Source of the DNA: Conus ventricosus
Taxonomy: Eukaryota; Mollusca; Gastropoda; Neogastropoda; Conidae
Direction of reading: 5' to 3'
Assembly: GCA_018398815.1 (NCBI GenBank)
Contig: CM031618.1
Coordinates: 46,389,752 to 46,453,751, forward strand
Length of the DNA stretch: 64,000 nt
Shown here: piece after piece, positions 1 to 11,090 of the stretch
How the letters are laid out: the number at the start of each line of letters is the position of its first letter
How positions within the stretch are numbered: position 1 is the stretch's first letter
Made by a program: the position numbers and the translations under genes
The notes under the pieces: generated by a model
Databases searched by the model: none
Told to the model about the DNA's origin: nothing
What the model saw: the letters and a program-made list of their open reading frames with translations, nothing else

Positions 1-586
1 GTCTGTGTATACTATCGAATGCTTTAGAGAAATCTACAAAGAGCGTGTAAAACGACCACCATGTTTTGTCAGGTATTTTTGAACCAGTGATTGAAGAGAA
101 AAAATGTTGTCTGTGGTACTGTAACCTTTGCGAAAACCTGCTTGAGCTTCAGGAATAGTATCATTTGTATCACAAAAGTCCTTTAGTCTGTTATTAACTA
201 CTGTACTGTATAATTTGCTGATTTGTTCAACAATGAAATCCCCCTATAATTGTCTGTTTTCATGAACTACCTTTTTTGTGTAAGGGGAATATGACAGTTT
301 TCGTCCAGCTTTGAGGGTACTCCCCACTTTCAATAATTCTGTTGAACAATGGATACAGAAATTTAACAAGAACATCTTCAGCATGAATGAAAAAATCAGA
401 GGACAGACCATCTGGACCAGCTGCTTTTCCATGTTTTAATGCACGAATAGCACTACGAATTTCAACCTCTGAAATATCCCCATCTCCTTGGGCATTTAAA
501 CAATCACTGCAATTTCCAGATACATGATCATTTACAACATCATCAACCTCCCGGCCGAAATCAGAGTCATCCGCTGATTGCTCTAC
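1..586 (-). pseudogene. LINE reverse transcriptase fragment (part 1)
   Basis: The minus strand encodes the N-terminal and middle part of a non-LTR retrotransposon reverse transcriptase. Visible motifs are a GKAAGPDGL block near 430-400, a PLHKKG block near 275, an NYRGISL block near 250-235 in another frame, and FVDFSKAFDS near 40-10, which carries the first catalytic aspartate. At least one frameshift separates the blocks, and the fragment runs off the window start. The upstream coding part lies at 8830-9180; the two were separated by the LTR element at 587-8829. The motifs fit the Jockey/CR1/I group, but I cannot place the clade. The copy is dead. Confidence 0.85.
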
Positions 587-2757
587 TGTCACGACCGACC
601 CTGGAGGTCTGCCCTGACAGGATCGGTCTAGGTGGGAGTGAAGGGAGTGACTGACCTCACACGCTCCGCAAGAGACCACACAATAAAGATTACGATACAA
701 CACCCCATTTATTCACACCAGCAAATAAACATTCCAACACACGCACCATGCACGATCACAATAAAGCACTCCAACGCACACAACATGCACAATCACGATC
801 AAGCACTCCAACGCACACAACATGCACGATCACGATCAAGCACTCCAACGCACACAACATGCACAATCACAATCAAGCACTCCCGCACCCACAACATGCA
901 CGATTATAAATAAGTATTTCGCCATACGACGCACATGGTCACACTTACAGCATTCCAGCACATATGACAAATACACAATTATAAGGAAATTATTTCCAGC
1001 ATTGACCCTTCCCAACACCATGGAGTGCGTGCACACCCTGCCCCTGTCGAGTCTGCTGGGAGCACCCTGTCGCACTAGGTGCTCCGAGCCGGGTTGGTTC
1101 TCGCAGGGAGTCGCTCAAAGCCGACACCCTCGACTTCCAAGAGGGCAGTGAAGAGCGTGTCCCGGGGGGGGGGGGGGGGGGGGGGACGTAGCTGTTACTG
1201 GAGGTCCTGGACGGGGGTCCAGGCGGCCAGTCAAGACGGCGGGCGTCTCTACCAGCCCTCGGTCCCGACACAGGCGTGGCCTCGATCAGCGTGTGGCACC
1301 ATCCCGTCCGTGGTCTCGACCAGAACGTGGCCTCGACCAGTACGTGGCACCATCCAGATCGTGCTCCAGGTGAAGCCCCCGGGAGGGGGGAGGACGTAGC
1401 TGGGAGGAGAGTCGAAGAGGAGGGAAAGAAGAAGGAAGGAGGAAGGAAGAAGGGTACTGGAACCCTGCCGTCAGTACCGTCTGACCATTGCTGTCAAGTC
1501 TTAGCCACTCGCATGATGGGGCGAGGGGAAGTGTATTCAAACGCACACAGAAAATCTATCGAATCAAGTCTTCTCACACGATGCAGGTAAAAGACTGCAT
1601 TAAATCAACAGGTTATAAAACATATGAATTATCTTCACTCTTCTCTCACTCACGCTTAACGTTTTCCTTCCTTAGGAAATAAATCAACACAGCGACCATC
1701 GCTTAATAACTGCCACACATTTGCAAATAATAATTCAATGGCACAATTGTCACATTTTATAAACACATTTCAAATAAACACAAATTTCCAACCACGCATC
1801 CGAACGACAAATCATGCGTACGCACGCTCGTGAACATAAAACTCGTTCTCCTTGCACACACAAACAGACGGTGGCCGAAGGATAAAAAGTCCGGAGAATG
1901 TGACAGGGGCGGACGAGCGAGACCAAGCAAGTTCCAACCCTGAATCACCAGGTTCTTCCCTTCCCCACCGACTACCGCATCACCAGATACATAAACAGGA
2001 GAAAGAATTTTGGAAATAATTTAGAATGGCCAGGTTAAAGATGGAATTAACCAGAGAAAGGTCTCACACAATATTTCTCTTACAATTTCGAAAACAAAAG
2101 AAATTGCGCAAAAGCGAAGACTAAGCCGGCTAACAACAACAAACCAAAACAAACAGACACGAAACTGATGCTTACCAGTACCCGTGGGTGACCCCGAAGA
2201 GGCGGGTCAAAGGACTCTCTCTACCCTCTGTCCAGTCGAGAGGACAGAGGCGAAGATGCGGAAACCGAAGAAGCGATGTCCCTCTCCTAAGGCCGACTGC
2301 AGGAATTGAAAGTACTGACTGTACTCTCGATGATAAGGTAAAGAACCAGGACTGGAGCAGGCGCCCCCAGAGACATCTTCCGCTCGAGTGAAGAGCTAAC
2401 CTCCCTCAGCAATGGCGGCCAACATGCCATGCTGCGTCACAGAGTGAGCATACTTCAAACTAAAAGAAACGAAGCACGTGCGACAGGTAAAAAGACAGGC
2501 GAGAGGCCGATAGACAGAAAGTTCGAGAGAAAGATACCGGCCACCCGTGAACTTGCAGGATGAATAGCACGGGCGGTGGAATTAGAGAGAGAGAGAGAAA
2601 GCAAACCGAAGTTGAGCTGAACCACACCAAGGTGCAACTGCACCACAAGCCACCCTAAGGGACGGATACACGAAAAACAGCAACGACAATAAACAAATAA
2701 GTAATTCCGCCACCCTAGGTGGGTCGAACGTCGTAGGCCTCGTGACAACTCGTGACA
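587..2757 (-). repeat. 3' LTR of LTR element 1
   Basis: Nearly identical to 6664-8829 over its full 2.17 kb. On the plus strand it starts TGTCACGACC and ends CTCGTGACA. Long open frames inside it are not conserved with any known protein that I recognise. It contains a minisatellite (757-900), a G-run near 1165-1185 and a GA-rich stretch near 1380-1460. Confidence 0.95.
757..900. repeat. 37-bp minisatellite inside the LTR
   Basis: About four tandem copies of a roughly 37-bp unit built around the words CATGCAC, ATCAAGCACTCC and AACGCACACAA. The same array is present in the other LTR at about 6830-6975, so it was part of the element when it inserted. Confidence 0.85.
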
Positions 2758-2775
2758 AACCCCCCTTCTAAAAGC
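2758..2775 (-). other. Polypurine tract of LTR element 1
   Basis: Immediately inside the 3' LTR the minus strand reads CTTTTAGAAGGGGGGTT. A purine run in this place is where plus-strand DNA synthesis is primed in LTR retrotransposons. The position supports the minus-strand orientation of the element. Confidence 0.7.
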
Positions 2776-3104
2776 ATCTGTTTCCCTGAGATACAGTGCT
2801 CCTTTGAACCTTGTCGCATGTGCAACTTCACAACAATGGGACCGAACCCAACTCTCTGTGATCGACAGAGTACGATGAATCCAATACAAACATTCCACGA
2901 TAGAATCACACGGGGAAATACATAATACTACATTTATCAAACAACTAAGCAAACCTTCCAACCATGAAAGTGACAATCCGAACTATTGGTGATTCATTAC
3001 CGTTAACCTCACTGAAGTGACAACTGTCACTACACCTGATACAGAGACCAAAAAGGGATATAACCCTGGTTGAGGGGGAAGTGTCCCTCTGACTGATTTT
3101 CCAA

Positions 3105-3300
3105 TATGCTAACTACGAAGCTCGGCTAAGATAGTCAGCATCCGTATTACAGGAACCCTTGATATGACGGAAAGTGAACGCATGACTCTGCAGCTCCACT
3201 GCCTAACTCATGAGTCGATGACTGACTGGCCGGATCCGGTCAGGCACTGGAGAGGATGATGATCGCTCTCCAGTACAAACTTCCGGCCGTACTTCTTCTT
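3105..3300 (-). pseudogene. RNase H C-terminal remnant, LTR element 1
   Basis: The minus strand encodes KFVLESDHHPLQ near 3280-3240, resembling the T/SDHxPL block of Ty3/Gypsy RNase H, and then HIKGSCNTDADYLSR near 3160-3112, resembling the final RNase H block (G-x-N-x-x-AD-x-LSR). Between them lies a frameshift and an in-frame stop. The part of RNase H before this point, and the reverse transcriptase that should precede it, are absent: the fragment follows integrase coding directly near 3300. This marks an internal deletion junction. Confidence 0.75.
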
Positions 3301-4055
3301 GGGCACGCCAGTGCGCGTCCAAATCTGCCTGAGAGATTCAGCAACAGTAGGGGCATCGATAGTCCTAAGCGGGACAGCTCTGGGTATCGACTCGCAGATT
3401 CTACCACTACCGAAGTGTAGCGGTGACCGCGACCGGATGGAGGATTAATGGGTCCCACCAGGTCGACCCCAACCTTGCTGAATGGCTCCCCAACCCGTGG
3501 CACTGACCCTAGGGGAACGCGCTTCAAGCGACCCTTAGGCGTTGTCCGTTGGCAGACATCACAACTGCGGCAGTACTGCCTAACCTGTGAGTTCATCCCT
3601 GGCCAAAAGAAGTCTTGTCTTACTCGCTCGAGAGTCCGCTTGGAGCCCATATGACCTGCCATGGGGGAATCGTGGGCCTGCCGGAGAACAGATTCTCTCA
3701 AGCTTTGGGGAACAACAAGCTGTTTGGCCACACGATCTGCCTGAGTGGAAACCCTAAAGAGGATCCCCTTGTGGAGCTTGAAGCTCATCTTGGCGTGTCG
3801 GGCCGACTGAGCGGGACGATCCACAAGTTGTCGTAGGCGTTGGACATCCAAGTCCCTGGCCTGAAGACGGATAATGCTAGCAGGATCGGCCCTTGCCAGA
3901 ACCTCGTCAGAGATCGGCTGAAGAACGGGACGCAATTCCTGTTCCTGCTTCTTAGCTTTGGCGCGTGTGGTGACTCCCACACACGCCTGTACGGGCAAAT
4001 CCGTAGACACGGACTGACTGCGTCCGTCTGCGAAGGTGATAGTATTCCCTATGAT
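3300..4055 (-). pseudogene. Integrase N-terminal region, LTR element 1
   Basis: The minus strand encodes a Ty3/Gypsy integrase start. The HHCC zinc-binding domain is visible: HDSPMAGHMG supplies the two histidines and YCRSCDVCQ the cysteines. It is followed by VGVDLVGPI, which holds the first catalytic aspartate of the core, and then ASRYPE. The reading frame shifts after this and the coding ends near a GVPKK block at about 3300, before the second aspartate and the glutamate. It follows the protease through a linker containing VTTRAKAKKQ, with no reverse transcriptase between them. That layout is seen in Gmr1-like elements rather than in ordinary Gypsy elements. Confidence 0.85.
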
Positions 4056-4340
4056 AAGGGAATACAGAGGTCGCTCCACCGCGATGGCCCACACTTCGCC
4101 ACAGAAGTAGGGGGTGGGAGATAGGAATAAGTACAGAAGGACGGGTGGAGGTAAAACCAGCCTCCAACCGCACACATCATAACTAGCGCCCCGCCGGGCC
4201 TTAGGAGAAACCAAATTCTTATCAACAAAGAGCGTTGATGCTCCCGAATCCCTGATGGTGTCGACCAAGGAGGAAACAACAACAGAGAGAAACACTGGGC
4301 ACTCTGAATCACCAGAGGCTGGGATGGAACCCACGTTAGC
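4056..4340 (-). pseudogene. Retropepsin-like aspartic protease, LTR element 1
   Basis: The minus strand encodes DSGAS near 4245-4230, the catalytic D-S/T-G-A motif of retroviral-type aspartic proteases, and ends with a RPLYSLIIGN block typical of the C-terminal part of the fold. It follows the gag zinc knuckle and precedes the integrase. In the family this protease cuts the Gag-Pol polyprotein. The stretch is open in one frame together with the integrase, but the middle seems to shift frame relative to a normal protease. Confidence 0.8.
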
Positions 4341-4384
4341 CGAGGCACGAGGATGCTGGAAAGGACTAGCCCCATGACTACCAG

Positions 4385-5941
4385 CGGCTTTAGGACAATC
4401 TTTCCTGATGTGGCCAGGACGACCACAAAGAAAACAAAATCGACGTGCTGAGGTCCCGATGGACTGCCTGCCTTATTCGACCCGCTAGCAGTTGTCGGCG
4501 CCTTATTGCCACTAAATCCTGTGGATGGCTTCCTCTCCGTATCTGGGCGATGCCCATAAGCCCTGCGAGCTTCAGCAAACACCTCAGCGGTGTGAATCGC
4601 AGCCGCGAAATCCTGAGGTGCTGTCTCGCCTATCCGGATCCTCAACTCTGGGGACACAGTGTTGGTGAGCTGTTCAATGAGGATCAGATCCTCCAGCTCC
4701 AACTTAGCTAACTGACGCCAGTACCCTAGCGTTTTGCGCAGCCTATCACCAAACTGCACGAAGGTCTCGTCATTATTCTTCTTCATGGACCTAAACTTCT
4801 CCTGTAGGTCTCTGGGGTAAGGTGGAAACGCTTACGCAGAGCCAACTGCATGTCTGCATAAGACGCGCCTTCATTTAGAGTGAGCACACACTCCTTGCAG
4901 CACCAGATAATCCAGAAAAAAGGTGCATAGCCTTTTGTTCCTCAGACAATTGGTATGAACAAGCAACCTGTCAAAATGCTCTAAGAACATGTCAATGTCC
5001 TCACTAGGTCTGAACTCTGGAAGCTTTAACTTTGGGCCTCTAACTCTATCACCTGCCTGGTGATTAACCCCCTGGTTTACAGAAGCGGGAGGCCGCGAAA
5101 GAAGTTGTTCCATCTCCTCCCTACGCAGAGCTCCATCCTGTCTAGTTCTTCCCTACGGAGGGCTTCCTGCCTGTCAGCCTCTTCCCTACGCTGAGCAGCC
5201 TCCTCCCTACGCTGAGCCTCCTGTTTAGCAGCCTCCTCTCTACGCTGAGCAGCCTCCTCCCTACGCTGAGCCTCCTGTCTAGCAGCTTCTTCCTTACGAA
5301 GGGCCTCCTGTCGGGCAGCCTCTTCTCTGCGCAGCATAGCCTCTTCCCTATGCATAATCTCCTGTCTGTCAGTCTCCTCTCTGCGCAGAGCCTCTGTCTA
5401 GCGGCCTCTCTCTACGCTCTTCCCTACGGAGAGCTTCCTGCTGACTGCCTCTTCCCTACGGAGAGCTTCCTGCCTAGCAACCTCTTCCTACGTTGGGCCT
5501 CATCCTCCCGTCGCTGTCGCTCTAGAAACATCAGGACGGAAGTGATGTCCTGGCGGGGTTCACCACTCCCGACACGGGAGGATGATCCGTCTGACCCGTC
5601 CTTGGGTCTCGACTTTCCATAAGGAAAGTCTTCTGGGGCATGCCCTTACGAGGGGAAGCCTGGAGAGGAGAAGGTTTCGGTCTCTGCGACTCAACAGAAG
5701 CCACAGTTGCTTCGCTATACTCTGACGCTTCCGAGCGGAAGTGCCAGTCGGGGTCTCAACAGGGAGACCCCCAGCGAAGAGGTGGTAAAAGTACTCACTG
5801 GACTACCTGCTACAGCACTGGAATAGGTAGAAGTTACCGTAGTCGAAGTACTGGTACTAATAGTAGGGACTACAGTAACATTTGAATACCCTTCTTCTTC
5901 GACGCACGCGTCGCCACACCACCAGCGCCGGACGTCGCCAT
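4385..5941 (-). pseudogene. gag of LTR element 1 (charged repeats, SCAN-like capsid, zinc knuckle)
   Basis: A likely start is the minus-strand ATG at 5941-5939, after the leader. A Ser/Thr/Pro-rich N-terminus is followed (about 5600-5070) by a charged, predicted coiled-coil repeat of EEAARQEAQRREEAAQRR type, roughly 18 residues per unit. Capsid coding follows: LPEFRPSEDIDMFLEHFDRL near 5030-4960, and LEDLILIEQL near 4700-4670 with the helical texture of SCAN-like capsids. A CX2CX4HX4C zinc knuckle (CFLCGRPGHIRKDC) lies at about 4437-4396. Several frameshifts break the frame. Gag normally packages element RNA; the SCAN-like capsid agrees with Gmr1-like affiliation. Confidence 0.85.
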
Positions 5942-6068
5942 GACAACAATATCCTACAGTTTTCCAAATACAGGGGAAAAAACAATTCCCTAGAGAAAAA
6001 AAAAACAAATATTTTAGGGGCGTGTGTATATGTGTGTATGTGTGTGTGTGCGTGTGTGCGGACAAGTT

Positions 6069-6252
6069 CCGGCTGCTCCCACTCTGGCAACACCGCGCTC
6101 TACAGCACGAGCAACAGTGCGGTGGGGCTCACCGAAAAAAAAACAAAACAAAAACTATGTCCGGCTGCCCCCACTCTGGCAACACCGCGCTCTACAGCAC
6201 GAGCAACAGTGCGGTGGGGCTGGCCGGAAAAAAACAAAACAAAAACCTAGCA
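6069..6252. repeat. 92-bp tandem duplication in the element leader
   Basis: Two direct copies (starting at 6069 and 6161) begin CCGGCTGC and end in an A-rich AAAACAAAACAAAAAC tract. They lie between the primer-binding site and the gag start, in the untranslated leader of LTR element 1. The copies differ by a few bases. Confidence 0.9.
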
Positions 6253-6641
6253 GACGGGATCCGGAGAGAGGAAAAAAAAACACTAGCGTCCGATTACACC
6301 CCCCTGTACTCAACAACCCGGTAGAGAAAAAAAAACAAGAATTGGCTAAATACAAAACAGGAATGGAAGACTGAGCGGCAACAGAAGGGCAAGACTTACG
6401 GCCGTACCTGCGTGAGGTACCGGCGGAAGGAGGTCCGGAAGCGGTCGACTCCTCCTGGTCTCACCTCGACCCCGAGTCACGCCGGATGTTCCCTCAGGCC
6501 ACCAAAAAGACTCCCTTCACTCTAGAGTCACCCAGCCAACCACCCACGAACAAACACGACGAACTGACTAAACATATACAAAACAGACAACACTAAACAG
6601 GTACTCTGCGAAACGAGAGAGAGACAGCCAGAGCCCTTCAC

Positions 6642-6659
6642 ATCCCGGACGAGCCCCCA
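6642..6659 (-). other. Primer-binding site, tRNA-Pro type, LTR element 1
   Basis: The minus strand reads TGGGGGCTCGTCCGGGAT, four bases inside the 5' LTR. This is the complement of a tRNA-Pro 3' end and is the same 18 bases known as the proline primer-binding site of some gammaretroviruses. It fixes which LTR is 5'. Confidence 0.9.
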
Positions 6660-6663
6660 CAAT

Positions 6664-8829
6664 TGTCACGACCGACCCTGGAGGTCTGCCCTGACAGGAT
6701 CGGTCTAGGTGGGAGTGAAGGGAGTGACTGACCTCACACGCTCCGCAAGAGACCACACAATAAAGATTACGATACAACACCCCATTTATTCACACCAGCA
6801 AAATAAACATTCCAACACACGCACCATGCACGATCACAATAAAGCACTCCAACGCACACAACATGCACAATCACGATCAAGCACTCCAACGCACACAACA
6901 TGCACGATCACGATCAAGCACTCCAACGCACACAACATGCACAATCACAATCAAGCACTCCCGCACCCACAACATGCACGATTATAAATAAGTATTTCGC
7001 CATACGACGCACATGGTCACACTTACAGCATTCCAGCACATATGACAAATACACAATTATAAGGAAATATTTCCAGCATTGACCCTTCCCAACACCATGG
7101 AGTGCGTGCACACCCCTGCCCCTGTCGAGTCTGCTGGGAGCACCCTGTCGCACTAGGTGCTCCGAGCCGGGTTGGTGCTCGCAGGGAGTCGCTCAAAGCC
7201 GACACCCTCGACTTCCAAGAGGGCAGTGAAGAGCGTGTCCGGGGGGGGGGGGGGGGGGACGTAGCTGTTACTGGAGGTCCTGGACGGGGGTCCAGGCCGG
7301 CCAGTCAAGACGGCGGGCGTCTCTACCAGCCCTCGGTCCCGACCAAGGCGTGGCCTCGATCAGCGTGTGGCACCATCCCGTCCGTGGTCTCGACCAGAAC
7401 GTGGCCTCGACCAGTACGTGGCACCATCCAGATCGTGCTCCAGGTGAAGCCCCCGGGAGGGGGGAGGACGTAGCTGGGAGGAGAGTCGAAGAGGAGGGAA
7501 AGAAGAAGGAAGGAGGAAGGAAGAAGGGTACTGGAACCCTGCCGTCAGTACCGTCTGACCATTGCTGTCAAGTCTTAGCCACTCGCATGATGGGCGAGGG
7601 GAAGTGTATTCAACGCACACAGAAAATCTATCGAATCAAGTCTTCTCACACGATGCAGGTAAAAGACTGCATTAAATCAACAGGTTATAAAAACATATGA
7701 ATTATCTTCACTCTTCTCTCACTCACGCTTAACGTTTTCCTTCCTTAGGAAATAAATCAACACAGCGACCATCGCTTAATAACTGCCACCACATTTGCAA
7801 ATAATAATTCAATGGCACAATTGTCACATTTTATAAACACATTTCAAATAACACAAATTTCCAACCACGCATCCGAACGACAAATCATGCGTACGCACGC
7901 TCGTGAACATAAAACTCGTTCTCCTTGCACACACAAACAGACGGTGGCCGAAGGATAAAAGTCCGGAGAATGTGACAGGGGCGGACGAGCGAGACCAAGC
8001 AAGTTCCAACCTGAATCACCAGGTTCTCTCCCTTCCCCACCGACTACCGCATCACCAGATACATAAACAGGAGAAAGAATTTTGGAAATAATTTAGAATG
8101 GCCAGGTTAAAGATGGAATTAACCAGAGAAAAGGTCTCACACAATATTTCTCTTACAATTTCGAAAACAAAAGAAAATTGCGCAAAAGCGAAGACTAAGC
8201 CGGCTAACAACAACAACCAAACAAACAGACCACGAAACTGATGCTTACCAGCTACCCGTGGGTGACCCCGAAGAGGCGGGTCAAAGGACTCTCTCTACCC
8301 TCTGTCCAGTCGAGAGGACAGAGGCGAAGATGCGGAAACCGAAGAAGCGATGTCCCTCTCCTACAGGCCGACTGCAGGAATTGAAAGTACTGACTGTACT
8401 CTCGATGATAAGGTAAAGAACCAGGACTGAGCAGGCGCCCCAGAGACATCTTCCGCTCGAGTGAAGAGCTAACCTCCCTCAGCAATGGCGGCCAACATGC
8501 CATGCTGCGTCACAGAGTGAGCATACTTCAAACTAAAAGAAACGAAGCACGTGCGACAGGTAAAAAGACAGGCGAGAGGCCGATAGACAGAAAGTTCGAG
8601 AGAAAGATACCGGCCACCCGTGAACTTGCAGGATGAATAGCACGGGCGGTGGAATTAGAGAGAGAGAGAGAAAGCAAACCGAAGTTGAGCTGAACCACAC
8701 CAAGGTGCAACTGCACCACAAGCCACCCTAAGGGACGGATACACGACAACAGCAACGACAATAACAAATAAGTAATTCCGCCACCCTAGGTGGGTCGAAC
8801 GTCGTAGGCCTCGTGACAAACTCGTGACA
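6664..8829 (-). repeat. 5' LTR of LTR element 1
   Basis: A 2166-bp copy of 587-2757. Differences are mostly single-base gains or losses in homopolymers (for example the G-run near 7240) with few true substitutions. The right edge CTCGTGACA is followed by the target duplication TCTAC. Confidence 0.95.
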
Positions 8830-9182
8830 TCTACATTGAACAAATTTTTAAAGTATTCATACCACGCACGAGGTGAGATCAAATTCGAGCAGTTCGGTTT
8901 GGTTGATGTCAATGACTTAACTTTTTGCCAAAAAGCTCTGGAATTAATATCAAAACACGCAGCATTTAGTTCGTTTAAAACGCGCTCATTTTGTACTGCT
9001 TTTTTACTTTCACACAAATCTTTAAATTGCTGTTTCTGATTCAGATAATTGATTAAATCTTCCTTGAATTAGACCGTCTGAATACACCCAGATGTTGATA
9101 TTTCTTTTCTTTCGCGCGCTCACACTCCTCGTCCCACCAGGGAGGCTGTTCACGGGATACTTGCATTTTCCGCTTTGACTTC
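8830..9182 (-). pseudogene. LINE ORF2 linker fragment (part 2)
   Basis: The minus strand encodes QPPWWDEECERAKEKKY near 9150-9100, a block common just after the endonuclease in LINE ORF2, and then NSRAFWQKVKSL and WYEYFKNLFN nearer 8840. The coding frame at 8834 matches the frame at 586 once the LTR element and one TCTAC copy are left out, so this is the upstream part of the fragment at 1-586. The 5' side is cut at the CG/TG microsatellite starting at 9187. No endonuclease domain is seen. Confidence 0.85.
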
Positions 9183-9186
9183 ATTT

Positions 9187-9195
9187 GGCGCGCGC

Positions 9196-9226
<31 letters not shown>

Positions 9227-9479
9227 TGTGTGTGAGTGTGAGTGTGTGCGTGCGTGTGTGCGTGCGTGTGTGCGAGCGTGTGTATGTTTGTTTCTCCTAA
9301 TAATACAATGCAACTTCACAAATGAATATACAGGCACACACAAACACGCACGCACGCATGCACGCACGCACGCACGCCCCAAAAACAACAACAACAAAAC
9401 ACACGCATTCACACACACATCCAAAAACCCACACATGCATAGACAGACAGACAGATCGACAGACACGCACGCACACACA

Positions 9480-9570
<91 letters not shown>

Positions 9571-9742
9571 GCGCGCACCCCCCTCCCCCCCACACACACA
9601 AACACAAACCTACGCAAAGACATGCATACATGCACACAGATAGATAGGCGAATGGGCAGGCAGACAGATAGAAAGAGAGACACACATACAAACACACACG
9701 TACACACACACACGCTCGCGCGCGCGCGCGCGCGCACACACA

Positions 9743-9792
<50 letters not shown>

Positions 9793-9839
9793 GCACGTAC
9801 GCACGCACGCACGCACGCACGCACGCATACGCACACTCA

Positions 9840-9908
<69 letters not shown>
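9187..9908. repeat. Compound CG/TG/CA/CACG microsatellite cluster
   Basis: Runs of (CG)n, (TG)n, (CGTG)n, (CACG)n and (CA)n with short interruptions such as AGACAGACAG. Alternating purine-pyrimidine tracts of this length can adopt Z-DNA. Long Cys/Val or Thr/His open frames across it are repeat artefacts. Confidence 0.97.
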
Positions 9909-10344
9909 CACGTACATATCTGCACATGACTGCACGTAGACTACGAATATTTTTTTTCATATTAGGCTCAGCCCTATCTAAATGGGGCAGCTGTATCAAA
10001 TGACAAACTTAATAACAAAAACGTGACTGCGCTGATAATAGTGAGAATAAAAATGCATTGCTCTAACGTTAGCAGTAACAGATTCAACTTAATCTGCACA
10101 ACCGTATCATGATCTTATAGCATTGTGTTTCAGTAACGCTGTTTATACAATACGTTCTCGCTTCTTGATGCTGTAAATAAATTGTATCCGAAAGCACACG
10201 AGTTATTGTAATATTTTTCATCAATTAATTATCTTTTCAAATCATTTTGAACAGAACAGCAGAACGTTAATTGAATTTCCCCTTTTTTCCAGATTGATCA
10301 CATAAACAGTATACTGTTCTAGAACTCCTTACATTGTATTGAAA
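9909..10344. other. Unannotated stretch
   Basis: AT-rich unique-looking sequence. I see no coding, RNA or repeat signal in it. Confidence 0.6.
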
Positions 10345-10608
10345 TCAATGGCAGCCAACGTTAGAAACGCCAAATCTATGTTTTGGTAATGCACTTCGAA
10401 CATGTGAGTTCATCTGACGTATATCTGGATTCACGTTGTTACTCCTCTTGAACATTCTATACACTACAAATCTGTCACTTTCGTGAATATGTTCATGCCC
10501 GTTTTGCCACCTGCATTCAATAATACTCTGATTGAAGCTTTGTAGAAATTTTGAACGCCCTGAAAATCCAACACATATGCAAAGCCAAATAGAGATAAAC
10601 ATTCTCAC
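10345..10608 (-). pseudogene. Possible LINE C-terminal fragment
   Basis: An open minus-strand stretch of 87 codons includes CRWQNGHEHIHESDRFVVYR and a downstream SALPKHRFGVSN block. The pattern (W-x-x-x-I-x-x-S-x-R-x-x-x-Y, then a short basic R-x-G-x-S block) resembles the region after the reverse transcriptase in some CR1/Jockey-like LINEs. The similarity is weak and judged by eye. It would be a different copy from the one at 8830-9182, because its position does not fit one continuous element. Confidence 0.35.
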
Positions 10609-10837
10609 ACTCCACTCACCCTCGTCTTCTTCCCACTGCTAGCTGAATGTTTAGAAATATATGTACGCTTTGAAAGACAATCTGTTATTTACACCCCCCC
10701 CCTGTTCATCTTAACCAAAAATTTGTGCACTTTATGTATGAATTTAAGTACAGGTCTCTTTTATGTATGGATTTAAATGTAGCTCTGCTGGCTATTGCCT
10801 AAGGTCACCTTGCAAACACCGTACAAAAAGATCGTTA
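10609..10837. other. Unannotated stretch before duplicon A
   Basis: Unique-looking sequence with a short C-run near 10693. Nothing is recognised. Confidence 0.5.
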
Positions 10838-10925
10838 GATACAGATTGTCAACAGTAGGAAAGAGTAGTGCTGGTTAAACATACTTCAAGACAAAAACAA
10901 CTACAATGACAACAACAATGGCGAC

Positions 10926-10942
10926 AACAAAACAACAACAGC

Positions 10943-10991
<49 letters not shown>

Positions 10992-10996
10992 CACAC

Positions 10997-11089
<93 letters not shown>
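10926..11089. repeat. CAA and CA microsatellite
   Basis: (CAA)n to about 10990 followed by (CA)n to 11089. The counterpart in duplicon B (48139-48303) has CAG repeats followed by CA. Confidence 0.95.

Positions 11090-11090
<1 letters not shown>

Larger units (their letters stand above)
587..8829 (-). mobile_element. LTR retrotransposon 1 (Ty3/Gypsy, Gmr1-like, internally deleted)
   Basis: Complete insertion of 8243 bp read on the minus strand. It has two long LTRs (587-2757 and 6664-8829) with TG...CA ends, flanked by the 5-bp target duplication TCTAC (582-586 and 8830-8834). Next to the 5' LTR is a tRNA-Pro primer-binding site; next to the 3' LTR is a purine tract. Internal coding order on the minus strand is gag with charged repeats, capsid and one zinc knuckle, aspartic protease, the N-terminal part of integrase, then directly the C-terminal end of RNase H. 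Integrase upstream of RNase H is the Gmr1-like order. The rest of integrase, all of reverse transcriptase and the start of RNase H are missing, so the copy cannot move by itself. The LTRs differ mostly by one-base indels, which suggests a recent insertion. Confidence 0.93.

Noticed and set aside
1079..1590. Open frames in the LTR of element 1
   Set aside because: Composition-driven (G-run and GA-rich stretch) and without recognisable domains; frames differ between the two LTRs because of one-base indels.
9053..9939. Long Cys/Val and Thr/His open frames
   Set aside because: They are translations of CA/TG/CG microsatellites. The same holds for frames at 10849-11226, 19279-19795, 27674-28646, 47771-48309, 57719-58079 and 60210-60928.
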